From assembly GCF_003987315.1 (NCBI RefSeq), contig NZ_PIPI01000001.1, positions 434,001 through 498,000 of the forward strand: a DNA stretch of 64,000 nt, given 5' to 3'. Below the pieces are notes generated by a model. That model saw nothing but the letters and a program-made list of their open reading frames with translations. It made no database searches and was not told the origin of the DNA. A program made the translations under genes and the position numbers. Of this stretch, positions 47,100 through 57,936 are shown piece by piece. The DNA comes from Aliidiomarina haloalkalitolerans (GTDB taxonomy: Bacteria; Pseudomonadota; Gammaproteobacteria; Enterobacterales; Alteromonadaceae). How positions within the stretch are numbered: position 1 is the stretch's first letter; each line of letters begins with the position of its first letter.

Positions 47100-47813
47100 A
47101 TGCGCAACCTATTACTCATGAGCAGTTCTAAATACGCGAATACGGGCTATTTGGTGCACAGTCAAGACTGGCTCAAACAGCATTTTCAAACGCAAATCGA
47201 CGCGCAACAAGAGATTCTGTTCATTTCTTACGCTGGAGTCACGACACCAGGCGCCGAATACACGGCAAAAGTTGCAGCGGCACTTGCTGGAATAGGTTTA
47301 CGTCTTCGAGGCATTGAAAGCTATGCAAATGCGCGCGATGCCGTCACTTCAGCGCATGGTATTCTCGTCGGTGGCGGTAATACTTTCGCCCTCCTCAACG
47401 AACTCTATCGCCATGGCTTAATTGACCTGATTAAACGCCAAGTTCAGTCAGGAGTACCTTATGCCGGTTGGAGTGCAGGTGCCAACATTGCTGGTCTCTC
47501 GATTAAAACCACCAACGATATGCCAATAGTGCAACCGCCGTCGTTTACGGCACTAAAACTCGTTAATTTTCAGTTGAACCCACATTACATTGACCAACAC
47601 CCGCCCGGGTTTCATGGTGAAACGCGAGCACAGCGGTTGGCTGAATTTATGGAGTTAAACCCAGCAACTGCAATTATTGGTTTACGTGAAGGCACTGCAT
47701 TGAAAGTGCAGCAGCGCATGCACTTGCTCGGCGCTCATGACGGCGTCTATTTCCGCGATGGTCGTGAGCATTTGATTAAGGCCGGTCAAGACTGCTCATT
47801 CTTGCTCGGCTAA
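47100..47813 (+). CDS. pepE: Peptidase E (alpha-aspartyl dipeptidase)
   Basis: 237 residues from the ATG at 47100 (MRNLLLMSSSKYANTGYL), AGGA upstream. S51 family: GILVGGGNTFALLNELY and the nucleophile elbow GWSAGANIA (Ser), then NFQLNPHYIDQHPPGFHGETR with the catalytic His. It hydrolyses Asp-X dipeptides. A longer frame from 47037 is not family-like. Confidence 0.95.
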   Translation: MRNLLLMSSSKYANTGYLVHSQDWLKQHFQTQIDAQQEILFISYAGVTTPGAEYTAKVAAALAGIGLRLRGIESYANARDAVTSAHGILVGGGNTFALLNELYRHGLIDLIKRQVQSGVPYAGWSAGANIAGLSIKTTNDMPIVQPPSFTALKLVNFQLNPHYIDQHPPGFHGETRAQRLAEFMELNPATAIIGLREGTALKVQQRMHLLGAHDGVYFRDGREHLIKAGQDCSFLLG

Positions 47814-47877
47814 TGAATGCATGTAAGGCACCTTAAGGCTTGCGCTGCACAACTTTAAGTATCAGGTGGGCGGACTA

Positions 47878-48606
47878 TTAGGCGCGCTGCAACCGCTCTA
47901 AAGGCGATCGCGGGATATAGCCAAGACGCTCAAGTAAGTCGGTGCGCTGTAACCAAAGCTCCCGGTCGCCCAAACACGTCAAATGCGGAACCTCAGCGAG
48001 CAACGGCGCTTGAATTCGTTGTTTTAAAGTTTTTAAGTTGGCTTTATAAGCCATCATGGGTGTCGCCGTCGCTTGGTTAGCGACCCAGCCGCGCAATTTT
48101 AACCCTGCTGCTTCGATTGCTGCGACGGTGAGCAAGGCATGATTCAAACAGCCTAATTTCATGCCCACCACAAGAATGACGTCTTGTCCGGTTTGCTGTA
48201 CAAAGTCCGGAAACGACTCTGTGCTATTCAGTGGCACCAACCAGCCGCCTGCACCTTCGGTAACAAGAAAGTCCGGTTGTTGTTCGCGCAAAACGCGCCA
48301 ATGCTCGACTAAATCTTGTACTCGGACGTCAACACCAAATTGTTCGGCGGCAATATGTGGCGCAATTGCCGGTGCAAGTGCAATTGGATTCACCGCCTCA
48401 TAAGGAAGCTTAACGGTTGCCGCTGATTGCAATTTCAAAGCATCCACATTACGCAGTCCAGCGGCAGTAATTTCACAACCGGCCGCGACTGGTTTCATGG
48501 CGATCGTGTTGTAGCCAGAACGGGCAAGTAGCTCTAAAACAAGCTCTGACACGGACGTTTTCCCGCAATCAGTATCGGTTCCGGTAACAAAAAAACATTC
48601 TGACAT
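47878..48606 (-). CDS. bioD: Dethiobiotin synthetase
   Basis: 242 residues. P-loop FVTGTDTDCGKTSVSE (~9-20), catalytic Lys in TIAMKPVAAGCE, and VTEGAGGWLVPLN. It converts 7,8-diaminopelargonate with CO2 and ATP to dethiobiotin. Last gene of the bioBFCD unit, 82 nt after bioC. Confidence 0.96.
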   Translation of the reverse strand: MSECFFVTGTDTDCGKTSVSELVLELLARSGYNTIAMKPVAAGCEITAAGLRNVDALKLQSAATVKLPYEAVNPIALAPAIAPHIAAEQFGVDVRVQDLVEHWRVLREQQPDFLVTEGAGGWLVPLNSTESFPDFVQQTGQDVILVVGMKLGCLNHALLTVAAIEAAGLKLRGWVANQATATPMMAYKANLKTLKQRIQAPLLAEVPHLTCLGDRELWLQRTDLLERLGYIPRSPLERLQRA

Positions 48607-48688
48607 AATATTTTCTCAACCTGAAAACGCTTAGCAGTTCCTGCTTAAGCTTAATACGGTGGTCACTTTCACCACCTTTATATGGATT

Positions 48689-49507
48689 CTATTGTGACCT
48701 AAGCAAGAAGAAACCGATATGATAATGAAGGGGTAATCCTTTCGGTGTTCGATACCCCTCGTAACCTGCATTGAGCTGTGCCCACATTTGCTTGGTCAGA
48801 CGCAATCGTTTCTTATCATCTGCCGCATCGTGATGCGCAGGCATGGCATCAGCGCCCACTCCACTGATGCTTTTGAGTAGCGCTTTACAATCACGAAAAT
48901 GGCCGCTCACTTGGCGTACTTCACTGGCTAGCAACTGTAACGGCGAGTCGGCAATAAGTTGCTGCCAGTCCGCAAACGTCCGCTGTGGGTTAACAAAGTT
49001 AGGTAACAATTGGTCTAGCGGTGCGAGGCTGTTTGGCAACACCACAGAGCATAATAAATACCCACTTGGAGTTAGAATCCGAGCACATTCTGCGAGAGCA
49101 AGGTCAGGACGATTAAACCATTGCATGGCCATATTTGAATAAATCAGATCAATCGATTGCCGTTGCAGTGGTAATGCTTCGCCATCTCCTTGCACGACGG
49201 AGCCATTCACCTGTAAATGCGCTAGGTTACGCTGCGCTGCTTGCACCATAGCCGCGGACAAATCTAAACCCACATACTCTAAATGCTGCTGCCTGCGTTC
49301 TTGCCACATAAGTTGCTCAAACAACAGCCCTTGCTGACTGCCCGGGCCACAACCAAGGTCGAGGCAGCGGAGCGTCGGCACTTTAGTTAAATCGTGCGGC
49401 AACCATTGCAACAGCAATTCTGCTGCCTGATCTTGCACTTGGCTGTGACATTTATACTGGTCCGCCGCGCGACCAAAACGCTCGGCAACGTGAGTTTTAA
49501 GATACAT
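48689..49507 (-). CDS. bioC: Malonyl-ACP O-methyltransferase BioC
   Basis: 272 residues. SAM-binding motif LRCLDLGCGPGSQQGLL (~47), AERFGRAADQYKCHSQVQDQAAELLL at the start (typical BioC), and DLIYSNMAMQWFNRPDLALAEC. It methylates malonyl-ACP to disguise it for pimelate chain synthesis. Overlaps the end of bioF by 11 nt. A bioH-type esterase is not in the window. Confidence 0.94.
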   Translation of the reverse strand: MYLKTHVAERFGRAADQYKCHSQVQDQAAELLLQWLPHDLTKVPTLRCLDLGCGPGSQQGLLFEQLMWQERRQQHLEYVGLDLSAAMVQAAQRNLAHLQVNGSVVQGDGEALPLQRQSIDLIYSNMAMQWFNRPDLALAECARILTPSGYLLCSVVLPNSLAPLDQLLPNFVNPQRTFADWQQLIADSPLQLLASEVRQVSGHFRDCKALLKSISGVGADAMPAHHDAADDKKRLRLTKQMWAQLNAGYEGYRTPKGLPLHYHIGFFLLRSQ

Positions 49508-50651
49508 ACATGGCTTCCGCTAAGGCCGAATCTTGCTGTAAACAGTGTTCTAAACTAGTTAATAGTCGGTCGATATCATCGATGCTATGGTTCGCACGAA
49601 TGGAAATTCGCAAACGCGCTGTACCAACGGGCACCGTCGGTGGTCGAATCGCGATGCAGTCGATCCCTTGTGCTTGCAGCCGACTAGCAAGCGTAACTGC
49701 GTCGTCATTGCGACCAACAAGTAACGGCTGGATAGGCTGCTGATGATCCGCGACAGCCAAACCGAGAGAACCCAGTCCTTGTTGCCAATACGAAACATTC
49801 TGCTGCAGTTGCTGCCTTAGCTCAGGGGTACTGCGAATCAGCTTCAATGCAGTTTGAATAGCTACGGCCTGAGCTGGCGCAAAGGCTGTACTGTAGATGT
49901 AATGTCGACATTCTTGCAGAAGAAACTCAATCACGTCCTGGTCGCCAGCCACAAATGCGCCACCAAGACCACAAGCTTTGCCGAAGGTGCCGGTAAGAAT
50001 ATCAATGCAGTCACTGTCGTCATGTCCGCGAATGCCCTGCCCATCTTTACCAAGGACGCCAAGAGCATGAGCGTCGTCGATCATCAATACATGCTGCTGA
50101 CGCGCTTTGAGTGCAGCAAGTTGACGGAGATCAACTTGGTCACCGTCCATGCTAAACACGCTTTCAGTCACGACCAAAGGCTCTTCAGCGTTGCTCCGCA
50201 GTTGCTCGCACAGTTGCTCTAAATGGGCGTAGTCGTTATGGCGAAACCGTTGGAATTGGCGCGGTTTCACCGCATCGTATAACGACGCATGGGCTAATTT
50301 GTCGAGCACGGGGGTTAACTTCAGGGTCTGCAACGCTTGTAAGGTGCCACTATTAGCGGAAAAGCCAGACGAGAACAATAAGACCCTCGCATAGCCAAGC
50401 CAATCGGCTAAATATTCAGCAAGTTCATGGTGTGGGCGGCTATAGCCACGAACCAACGGGCTCGAGGTACTGCCACAGCCCCACTGCTGCAGACCTTGTT
50501 GATACGCAGCAATGATTTCTGGCTGCTGACTCAATCCAAGGTAATCGTTACTGCTAAAATCTAAACGCTGACGCTCAGCAACCTGCAAGCAACGCAATGC
50601 TGCGTTAGCGCTCTTGGTCGCTAAATGAGCGCGCAAACGGTCTTTATACAT
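49497..50651 (-). CDS. bioF: 8-amino-7-oxononanoate synthase
   Basis: 384 residues from the ATG at 50651, which overlaps the bioB stop (ATGTATAA); a frame extending to 50753 adds residues inside bioB. PLP enzyme of the alpha-oxoamine synthase family: [25 protein letters not shown], and PLP Lys in [14 protein letters not shown]. It joins pimeloyl-ACP with Ala. Confidence 0.95.
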   Translation of the reverse strand: MYKDRLRAHLATKSANAALRCLQVAERQRLDFSSNDYLGLSQQPEIIAAYQQGLQQWGCGSTSSPLVRGYSRPHHELAEYLADWLGYARVLLFSSGFSANSGTLQALQTLKLTPVLDKLAHASLYDAVKPRQFQRFRHNDYAHLEQLCEQLRSNAEEPLVVTESVFSMDGDQVDLRQLAALKARQQHVLMIDDAHALGVLGKDGQGIRGHDDSDCIDILTGTFGKACGLGGAFVAGDQDVIEFLLQECRHYIYSTAFAPAQAVAIQTALKLIRSTPELRQQLQQNVSYWQQGLGSLGLAVADHQQPIQPLLVGRNDDAVTLASRLQAQGIDCIAIRPPTVPVGTARLRISIRANHSIDDIDRLLTSLEHCLQQDSALAEAMYVS

Positions 50652-51750
50652 GCTCGGCACGGCTGCACTGGCTCGTTTTACAGCTTGCAGACACGGTAGC
50701 GTCTGTTGGCGTTTCTGCCGTTGCGACCCCAGGCGCTTGTGCCGTTGCATCATAATAAAGCGGCTGACGTGGTTGTTCCGGCGCCAGCCCTAAGCGCTCA
50801 AACAGCGCCAAATCATGATTAGTACCCGGGTTAGCGGTCGTCAGTAATTTCTCACCGTAAAAGATCGAATTAGCGCCCGCAAAGAAACACATTGCTTGCA
50901 ATTCGTCGGACATAGTCTCGCGACCAGCCGACAGACGCACGTATGAGGTCGGCATCAAGATTCGGGCGACGGCAATACAGCGGACAAACTCAAATGGGTC
51001 AAGATCAGCCACATCTTCAAGCGGAGTACCGGCAACTTTCACCAAATTATTAATCGGTACGCTTTCCGGTGGGATTGGCAAGTTCGCCAGTTGTTGCAAT
51101 AAACCAATCCGATCCTTTTGTTCTTCGCCCAAACCAACAATGCCGCCCGAGCAGACTTTCATCCCAGCGCTACGAACATTTGCCAACGTGTCTAAGCGGT
51201 CTTGGTAAGTCCGCGTGGTAATAATGTCACCATAGAACTCGGCTGAAGTATCGAGGTTGTGGTTGTAGTAGTCGAGTCCAGCGGCAGCCAGTTCATCCGC
51301 TTGCTGCGGCGATAACATGCCTAAGGTCATGCACGTTTCCAATCCCATCGCTCGGACGCCTTTGATCATCGCATTGAGTTTCGGCATGTCACGCTCTTTT
51401 GGATTACGCCAGGCTGCGCCCATACAAAAACGGGTCGCACCCGTTGCCTTCGCTTGTTGTGCAGCATTAAGTACTTTCTCAACTTCGAGGAGCTGTTCGC
51501 GTTCAAGTTCGGTATCGTAACGGGCACTTTGCGGACAGTATTTACAGTCCTCTGGACAGGCCCCTGTTTTTATTGAAAGTAAGGTACTCACCTGAATTTT
51601 ACTGGGGTCGAAATGCTGCCGATGAATGCTATGGGCCTGAAACAAAAGCTCATGCAAAGGCAATTGAAATAAAGCTTCAATTTCTTGTCGGTGCCAAGTT
51701 TTACGATGTGCGCTTGAAGTGGTTTCTGTTGTCGTTGCAGTATGGGTCAT
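50644..51750 (-). CDS. bioB: Biotin synthase
   Basis: 368 residues from the ATG at 51750. Radical SAM motif [16 protein letters not shown] (CxxxCxxC), the second-cluster ligand regions [17 protein letters not shown] and [11 protein letters not shown], and the Arg-containing VRLSAGRE. It inserts sulfur into dethiobiotin. The C-terminal ~35 residues are Ala/Thr-rich and variable. Divergent from bioA, with an operator-like sequence between. Confidence 0.97.
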   Translation of the reverse strand: MTHTATTTETTSSAHRKTWHRQEIEALFQLPLHELLFQAHSIHRQHFDPSKIQVSTLLSIKTGACPEDCKYCPQSARYDTELEREQLLEVEKVLNAAQQAKATGATRFCMGAAWRNPKERDMPKLNAMIKGVRAMGLETCMTLGMLSPQQADELAAAGLDYYNHNLDTSAEFYGDIITTRTYQDRLDTLANVRSAGMKVCSGGIVGLGEEQKDRIGLLQQLANLPIPPESVPINNLVKVAGTPLEDVADLDPFEFVRCIAVARILMPTSYVRLSAGRETMSDELQAMCFFAGANSIFYGEKLLTTANPGTNHDLALFERLGLAPEQPRQPLYYDATAQAPGVATAETPTDATVSASCKTSQCSRAEHV

Positions 51751-51812
51751 GAGCGAAATTCTCACTTGCTAGCCAAGGAAATTGTCGACTAGCTTAATCT
51801 CCCTCAGTAAAC

Positions 51813-51843
51813 TGTCAATATAAATACATTTGCCATGTTTACA
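51813..51843. promoter_or_regulatory. Candidate BirA operator between bioB and bioA
   Basis: TGTCAATA (51813-51820) and TGTTTACA (51836-51843), 15 bp apart, resemble the BirA site TGTAAACC-N(14-16)-GGTTTACA. The right half is good and the left half weak; an alternative left half GTAAAC (51807-51812) is better in sequence but 6 bp too far. The position between divergent bioB and bioA matches the E. coli operator. Confidence 0.5.
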
Positions 51844-51861
51844 TCTGGATAAATATTAATC

Positions 51862-53151
51862 ATGCCGACAATTGACCTTGAGTTTGATCGCCACCATATT
51901 TGGCACCCCTACACGTCACTGATCAACCCATTACCTACCTATCCAGTGCGCTCAGCAAATGGTGTTTACCTGCACTTAGAAAGTGGTGAGCAGCTGATTG
52001 ATGGCATGGCAAGTTGGTGGTCAGCCATTCATGGCTACAATCATCCGTTGCTGAATAAAGCCGTGACTGAGCAAGTTGCTGACATGGCTCATGTGATGTT
52101 TGGTGGCATCACCCATGCACCAGCGGTTAACCTTGCCAAGGCTCTAATCGCGATGACACCAGAGCCATTAGACGCTGTATTTTTAGCGGATTCAGGCTCA
52201 ATTGCGGTTGAAGTTGCCATCAAAATGGCCATTCAATACCAAGTCGCTCGCGGGCTGCCACAGAAATACAAACTAGCGACCATTCGCAATGGCTATCATG
52301 GCGACACCTTTGCCGCCATGTCAGTGTGTGACCCTGTGAATGGCATGCACGAGTTGTTTAGTGGGATTCTGGCGCAACATTTCTTTTTGCCAAGCCCGAA
52401 CATCAAGCCTGAAGAAACCTGGCAAGACACCGAGCTCGACGCTGCGCGCGCCTTGTTTGCCGCTGAACACGAGAATATTGCCGCCTTCATTCTGGAACCT
52501 TGTGTGCAAGGCGCCGGTGGTATGCGTTTCTATCATCCGAATTTCCTAGCCGGCATTCGGGCTTTATGTGATGAATATGACGTGCTTTTGATTGCCGATG
52601 AAATCGCCACCGGTTTTGGCCGAACCGGAAAGCTCTTTGCTTGCGAACATGCGAATATTAGCCCTGACATTCTCTGTTTAGGGAAAGCATTGACCGGTGG
52701 TTATATGACCCTAGCAGCGACGCTCACGACACGTGACGTTGCAACGACAATTGGTCACGGACCGGGTGGCGGTCTCCTCATGCACGGGCCGACGTTTATG
52801 GGTAATCCATTGGCTTGTGCCGTTGCGACCGCAAGTTTAGCTTTAATTCAACGGGGCGATTGGCGCGCACAGATTCCAGTGATCGAAAGTCAATTAAAGG
52901 CTGAGCTGCTGCCCTTGAAAGAGCACGAAAGTGTGGTTGATGTCCGTGTCTTCGGCGCAATTGGTGTGATTGAAATGGCCGAGCCAATTCATGTTGCGGC
53001 TGCTCAGCAACTGTTTGTGCAGCGTGGTATCTGGATTCGTCCCTTTGGTCGTCTGCTCTACATTATGCCGCCCTACTGTATTCGTGCCAATGAGCTTTCA
53101 GCGTTAACCGCAGCAATGACTGCATACGTTAATCAGGTGTCGTCTAGTTGA
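51862..53151 (+). CDS. bioA: Adenosylmethionine-8-amino-7-oxononanoate aminotransferase
   Basis: 429 residues. DRHHIWHPYTSLINPLP and DGMASWWSAIHGYNHP at the start are BioA hallmarks; class III aminotransferase core LLIADEIATGFGRTGKLFACEHANISPDILCLGKALTGGY contains the PLP Lys (GKALTGG). Uses SAM as amino donor to form 7,8-diaminopelargonate. Confidence 0.97.
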   Translation: MPTIDLEFDRHHIWHPYTSLINPLPTYPVRSANGVYLHLESGEQLIDGMASWWSAIHGYNHPLLNKAVTEQVADMAHVMFGGITHAPAVNLAKALIAMTPEPLDAVFLADSGSIAVEVAIKMAIQYQVARGLPQKYKLATIRNGYHGDTFAAMSVCDPVNGMHELFSGILAQHFFLPSPNIKPEETWQDTELDAARALFAAEHENIAAFILEPCVQGAGGMRFYHPNFLAGIRALCDEYDVLLIADEIATGFGRTGKLFACEHANISPDILCLGKALTGGYMTLAATLTTRDVATTIGHGPGGGLLMHGPTFMGNPLACAVATASLALIQRGDWRAQIPVIESQLKAELLPLKEHESVVDVRVFGAIGVIEMAEPIHVAAAQQLFVQRGIWIRPFGRLLYIMPPYCIRANELSALTAAMTAYVNQVSSS

Positions 53152-53206
53152 CCTGCAAAAGCGTGATTTATAGCGCGAGCAGTGAACTTTATATAAACAC
53201 GCTGCA

Positions 53207-53296
53207 GCCGTTGCGCTGATTGCGTCAAGCAAGTAAGATTAGCGGCTAATTTTAGATCTTTTCTCTGCCGTTATGCTGACTTTATCAGCGTCAAGC
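53207..53296. repeat. Imperfect direct repeat upstream of asnS
   Basis: A segment starting GCCGTTGCGCTGATTGCGTC (53207-53230) recurs as GCCGTTATGCTGAC...GCGTCAAGC (53267-53296), 60 bp apart, each followed by an AGCGGCTAA copy. The second contains the small hairpin GCTGA-CTTTA-TCAGC. It lies in the bioA-asnS gap (176 bp) and may be regulatory. Confidence 0.4.
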
Positions 53297-53327
53297 GGCT
53301 AAACGCTCGTTTCGGAGATTTTGTTTC

Positions 53328-54728
53328 ATGACCATTGCGGTAATTAAAGATGTCTTGGGCGGTCGCTACGCAGAAGGTAGCACCGTAACTGTACGCGGAT
53401 GGGTGCGCACACGTCGCGACTCCAAAGCCGGTATTTCGTTTATCAATGTGCACGACGGCTCATGTTTTGACGCTGTTCAAGCCGTGGTACCAAGTAATTT
53501 GCCGAATTACAGCAATGAAGTCACAAAATTAACCACCGGTTGTGCGGTGATTATCACCGGTACCATTGCCGCTTCAGCAGGCCAAGGTCAAGCGTTCGAA
53601 ATTCAGGCAACCACCGTCGAAGTGGTCGGCTGGGTTGAAGATCCAGACACCTATCCAATGGCACCGAAACGTCATAGCATGGAATACCTGCGTGAGTTTG
53701 CGCACCTGCGTCCACGCACCAACATTACTGGTGCGGTGACTCGCGTTCGCCATTGCCTTGCTCAGGCGGTACATCGCTTCTTCCATGAACGCGGTTTCTA
53801 TTGGATCAGCACCCCAATTATCACCACCAGTGACGCTGAAGGCGCAGGTGAATTATTCCGAGTATCGACGCTTGATCTGATGAACCTGCCATTAACCGAC
53901 GAAGGTAAAGTTAACTTCAAAGAAGACTTCTTCGGTAAAGAAGCGTTTCTAACTGTTAGTGGTCAGCTTAACGTCGAAACCTATGCCTGTGCTCTCTCAA
54001 ACGTTTATACCTTTGGACCGACGTTCCGCGCCGAAAACTCGAACACCAGCCGTCACCTTGCTGAGTTCTGGATGATCGAGCCGGAAGTGGCATTTGCTGA
54101 TTTAGAAGATGTCGCTAAGTTAGCCGAAGACATGTTGAAGTATGTATTCAATGCAGTACTCACTGAGCGCGCTGACGATATGGCGTTCTTTGCTGAGCGC
54201 ATCGACAAAGAAGCCATTACGCGCTTACAACACGTCATCGACAACAACTTCGTGCATATGGACTACACCGACGCGGTTGAAATTCTGAAGAACTGCGGCA
54301 AAGAGTTCACCTATCCAGTTGAATGGGGTACTGACTTACAGTCAGAGCATGAGCGTTATTTAGCTGAAGAGCACGTTGGCGCACCGGTTATTTTGAAGAA
54401 CTACCCGCGCGATATCAAAGCCTTCTACATGCGCCAAAACGCCGACGGCAAAACCGTAGCAGCCATGGACGTGTTAGCACCAGGCATTGGCGAAATTATC
54501 GGCGGTAGCGCCCGTGAAGAGCGTTTAGATCTGCTCGACAAGCGTCTTGAAGAAATGAAATTGCCGAAAGAAGAATACAGCTGGTACCGCGACCTTCGTC
54601 GTTATGGCACTGTGCCTCACGCTGGCTTTGGTCTAGGTTTTGAGCGTTTAGTTGCCTACGTGACTGGCGTGCAAAACATTCGCGACGTCATTCCATTCCC
54701 GCGTTCACCGAAAAACGCTGAGTTTTAA
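53328..54728 (+). CDS. asnS: Asparaginyl-tRNA synthetase
   Basis: 466 residues. N-terminal OB-fold anticodon domain ([24 protein letters not shown]) then the class II catalytic core: [21 protein letters not shown] (motif 2), and [15 protein letters not shown] (motif 3). The ending [16 protein letters not shown] is typical. Charges tRNA-Asn. Confidence 0.98.
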   Translation: MTIAVIKDVLGGRYAEGSTVTVRGWVRTRRDSKAGISFINVHDGSCFDAVQAVVPSNLPNYSNEVTKLTTGCAVIITGTIAASAGQGQAFEIQATTVEVVGWVEDPDTYPMAPKRHSMEYLREFAHLRPRTNITGAVTRVRHCLAQAVHRFFHERGFYWISTPIITTSDAEGAGELFRVSTLDLMNLPLTDEGKVNFKEDFFGKEAFLTVSGQLNVETYACALSNVYTFGPTFRAENSNTSRHLAEFWMIEPEVAFADLEDVAKLAEDMLKYVFNAVLTERADDMAFFAERIDKEAITRLQHVIDNNFVHMDYTDAVEILKNCGKEFTYPVEWGTDLQSEHERYLAEEHVGAPVILKNYPRDIKAFYMRQNADGKTVAAMDVLAPGIGEIIGGSAREERLDLLDKRLEEMKLPKEEYSWYRDLRRYGTVPHAGFGLGFERLVAYVTGVQNIRDVIPFPRSPKNAEF

Positions 54729-54772
54729 TTGCGCGAACACTAAGTTGTAACGTGGGTTGCATCGTAACCTAT

Positions 54773-54809
54773 AAAAAATCCCCAGACTGCGAAGTTTGGG
54801 GATTTTTTT
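54773..54809. terminator. Bidirectional terminator between asnS and argHA
   Basis: AAAAAATCCCCA (54773-54784) and TGGGGATTTTTT (54797-54808), 12-bp stem with a partly paired 12-nt loop, followed by T. It can end asnS on the plus strand and the arginine operon on the minus strand. Confidence 0.92.
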
Positions 54810-54819
54810 GTGAGCCTCT

Positions 54820-54879
54820 ATTCTTACAGCCTACTTTCTTACGACCTACTTTCTTACGACCTACTTTCTTACCACTATA
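54820..54879 (-). repeat. Four-copy 15-bp tandem array at the argHA stop codon
   Basis: ATTCTTACAGCCTAC (54820-54834), TTTCTTACGACCTAC twice (54835-54849, 54850-54864) and TTTCTTACCACTATA (54865-54879) on the plus strand. The last copy overlaps the argHA stop (54875-54877); the other end is 11 nt from the terminator stem. A possible decayed fifth copy lies at 54805-54819. Confidence 0.9.
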
Positions 54880-56716
54880 AGCGGATCTCTAAACCGGTTT
54901 CATCACACGCGTGCTTGCGTGGACAAAACTCGCAATCCTTCATGACTTTTTCCGGCCACCGACTCTTATCTGCAACTTCAAAGCCAAGTTTTGCGAAGAA
55001 AGCTGGCGCACGTGTTAGCGCAATCACTCGCGCTATACCGAGGCTGCGCGCTTGATCTAGCAAAAACTGGACGATTTCTGCGCCAAGGCCTTTACCTTTT
55101 AGCGCTTCTTGTAAACCCAGAGAACGGATTTCCGCAAGTCCAGTGCCATACACATATAACGCACCACAGCCAACGACTTTGCCATCAATCTCGGCGACCG
55201 CAAACTGATGAATCGCTTGCATGATGTCTTGCTCTTGCCGTGGTAAATGCTCGCCTTTACCTGCCCAGTAGCGAATAAGATCGGCTATCGCCAGCACATC
55301 GGTCAAACGCGCTTGGCGAATGTGCGTCAGTGCCGCCGCGTGCGCTTGATAACGTAAGCGAGCTCGGCGAATGGCACCGTGAACCCGTACCGGCGCAGTC
55401 CCGCCTAAAGCACAACGACGGTTCATGCCAGCGGACAATGCCAATGCGGGGTACACATCCTCATGAATGTCAGGACAAACAGCTTGCATGATCGTGAGCG
55501 GCAGTTCCTCAAGCGCACACTGTTGCTTAATGGCTTGGAGCACCAACTGACCGCTCAGATGATGGGCATCACGAAAAGCAATGCCCTTGCCGACCAAGTA
55601 ATCGGCTAAATCCGTCGCATTGCTGTAGCCAAGCATGGCCGCTTGTTCGGCTTTTTGCTCATCCACCGTTAAAAATGGAATCGCATAAGCACTAATAGCT
55701 AAACACTTCTGCCATTGATCTAGCGCATCAAAAAAGCCTTCTTTATCCTCTTGCATGTCTTTGTTGTATGCCAGTGGTAATCCTTTCACCGTCATTAACA
55801 TAGCTTGTAAATGGCCGGCTACGCGCCCGGTTTTACCACGAATCAACTCGAACACGTCTGGATTCTTTTTCTGTGGCATCAATGACGAACCACTGGAAAT
55901 TTGATCACCCAATAAAAAGAAACCTGCTTCGCCAGACGTATAAAACACGATATCTTCCGCTAAACGCGATAGATGCACCATGCCGATGCTTGCAACCGAA
56001 AGCAATTCCAGTACGAAGTCTCGGTCCGAAACTGCATCTAAACTGTTCCGTGCTGGTTCGCGCAGATCCAATTCTTTCGCAATCGCTGATCGATCGATCG
56101 CAATACCGGATCCCGCCAATGCCCCACAACCGAGTGGCGCGATCGCTGCACGATCACTTGCCTGTGTTAAACGATCAAAGTCACGCTCAAGCATTTCAAC
56201 ATAGGCCAAAGCCCAGTGTGCCACTAAAACCGGCTGTGCACGTTGCAAGTGGGTATAGCCTGGCATTACTGAGTTTTCATAGCGTTCAGCAAATTCGATC
56301 AGTGTATTGATCGCCGCAAGGATCTGCTCGCCGAGTAATTTTGCTTTAGCGATCGCCCATAAGCGTAAATCCGTAGCAACAAGATCGTTTCGCGATCGAC
56401 CCGTGTGCAGCTTACGCGCAACATGACCAATTCGGTCTTGTAGTTCAGCTTCAACCCAACTGTGAATGTCTTCTGCGTCGGATTGCAAAGGTAACTTTGG
56501 GTTCAACGCGACGGCTTCACTCAGCTCTTGCAGGCCACTTAAAAGCTGCTGTTGCTCTGCTGCCGTTAATAACCCCTCGCCTGCTAGCGCATTCACCCAA
56601 GCAGTACTTGCCTGAATGTCGAATGGCGCCAGCACATAATCAAATTTAAGCGAGTCGTTAAAATCCCGAAATTCTTCGGCACTGCCCTGCTCAAAGCGGC
56701 CGCCCCACATACTCAT
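54875..56716 (-). CDS. argHA: Fused argininosuccinate lyase / N-acetylglutamate synthase (ArgHA)
   Basis: 613 residues. Residues 1 to ~455 are Arg[39 protein letters not shown], the loop [19 protein letters not shown] (~276). From ~460 a GNAT domain follows: [67 protein letters not shown] (acetyl-CoA loop GKGLGAE), [12 protein letters not shown], ending with Cys-rich [14 protein letters not shown]. The fusion is known from marine Gammaproteobacteria such as Moritella and Vibrio. It supplies both the first and last steps of arginine synthesis. Overlaps argG by ATGA. Confidence 0.96.
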   Translation of the reverse strand: MSMWGGRFEQGSAEEFRDFNDSLKFDYVLAPFDIQASTAWVNALAGEGLLTAAEQQQLLSGLQELSEAVALNPKLPLQSDAEDIHSWVEAELQDRIGHVARKLHTGRSRNDLVATDLRLWAIAKAKLLGEQILAAINTLIEFAERYENSVMPGYTHLQRAQPVLVAHWALAYVEMLERDFDRLTQASDRAAIAPLGCGALAGSGIAIDRSAIAKELDLREPARNSLDAVSDRDFVLELLSVASIGMVHLSRLAEDIVFYTSGEAGFFLLGDQISSGSSLMPQKKNPDVFELIRGKTGRVAGHLQAMLMTVKGLPLAYNKDMQEDKEGFFDALDQWQKCLAISAYAIPFLTVDEQKAEQAAMLGYSNATDLADYLVGKGIAFRDAHHLSGQLVLQAIKQQCALEELPLTIMQAVCPDIHEDVYPALALSAGMNRRCALGGTAPVRVHGAIRRARLRYQAHAAALTHIRQARLTDVLAIADLIRYWAGKGEHLPRQEQDIMQAIHQFAVAEIDGKVVGCGALYVYGTGLAEIRSLGLQEALKGKGLGAEIVQFLLDQARSLGIARVIALTRAPAFFAKLGFEVADKSRWPEKVMKDCEFCPRKHACDETGLEIRL

Positions 56717-57936
56717 GCTAAACCTCCTTGCTTCAGTGCACGAATGCGACTGGCTAAACTAAACAAGCGAATGAAGCCTGCCGCATCTTTTTGCTGATAC
56801 ACTTCATCTTGTTCAAACGTCGCAAAAGCTTCTGAATACAAACTATACGGTGATTTCCGGCCGAGTACGGTAATGTTTCCTTTGTAAAGACCAACACGCA
56901 CGGTGCCGGTTAACTTACTAGCTAACACCGCAACCGAGGCTAATAATGCTTCTCGCACCGGCGTAAACCACTGGCCGTCATAGAGAAGATCCGCCAGTTG
57001 TTGCCCCAATTGATGGCGTAGCCGTTGGCATGGACGATCATGAACGAGCTCTTCGAGACCCCGCATGGCTTGATACCAAATTGCCCCACCTGGCGTTTCA
57101 TAACAACCGCGCGATTTCATACCAACTAAACGGTTTTCAACAATATCGATTCGACCAACACCATGCTCTGCACCAATGGTGTTAAGTGCCATGAGTGCTT
57201 CTGTTTGCGTCACTTCAGTACCGTTAATGGCCACCAGCTTACCCGCATCGAATGTCAGTTCGACCACTTCTTGTTGGTCTGGCGCTTGCTGTGGCGAGTT
57301 GCTTAGCGTCCAAACCTGATCGGTCGGCTGTTGCCATGGATCTTCAAGCTCGCCACCTTCGTGAGAAATATGCCATAAATTGGCATCACGGCTGTAGATT
57401 TTAGTCGCTGAAGCAGTCGTTTTAATGTTGCGCTCAGCAAGGTAATCCAAGAGTTCTTGACGTGAACGCATGTGCCATTCCCGCCATGGTGCAATCACTG
57501 TTAAATGCGGAGCAAGTGCAGCAAAGGTGCTTTCAAACCGCACTTGGTCATTTCCTTTACCGGTACAACCATGGCAAACCGCGTCGGCACCGACTTCGAG
57601 GGCAACTTGTACTTGTGCTTCGGCAATAACTGGCCGCGCGAGTGCGGTTCCGAGCAAATATTGTTCTTCGTAGATTGCACCTGCTTGCATGGCTGGCGCA
57701 ATCAGTTCATTGACGAACTTGTCTTTGAGGTCAACCACGTAGCAAGCTGAAGCGCCCGACTTCAGCGCTTTTTCTTCGATTCCTTCCAGCTCTTCATCAC
57801 CTTGACCAACATCGGCCACAAAGGCCACGACTTCACAGTCGTAGTTTTCTTTTAACCACGGCACAATCGCCGACGTATCTAAACCACCCGAATAGGCTAA
57901 AACAACTTTCTTAACGCTTGTATTTAATTTGCTCAT
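56713..57936 (-). CDS. argG: Argininosuccinate synthase
   Basis: 407 residues. ATP motif [17 protein letters not shown] (~12), [15 protein letters not shown], and [24 protein letters not shown]. It joins citrulline and aspartate. Overlaps argF upstream and argHA downstream by 4 nt each. Confidence 0.98.
   Translation of the reverse strand: MSKLNTSVKKVVLAYSGGLDTSAIVPWLKENYDCEVVAFVADVGQGDEELEGIEEKALKSGASACYVVDLKDKFVNELIAPAMQAGAIYEEQYLLGTALARPVIAEAQVQVALEVGADAVCHGCTGKGNDQVRFESTFAALAPHLTVIAPWREWHMRSRQELLDYLAERNIKTTASATKIYSRDANLWHISHEGGELEDPWQQPTDQVWTLSNSPQQAPDQQEVVELTFDAGKLVAINGTEVTQTEALMALNTIGAEHGVGRIDIVENRLVGMKSRGCYETPGGAIWYQAMRGLEELVHDRPCQRLRHQLGQQLADLLYDGQWFTPVREALLASVAVLASKLTGTVRVGLYKGNITVLGRKSPYSLYSEAFATFEQDEVYQQKDAAGFIRLFSLASRIRALKQGGLA

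Noticed and set aside
54810-55055. 81-codon plus-strand frame with repeated SLLSYDL peptide
   Set aside because: The peptide is only the translation of the 15-bp tandem array and the antisense of argHA.
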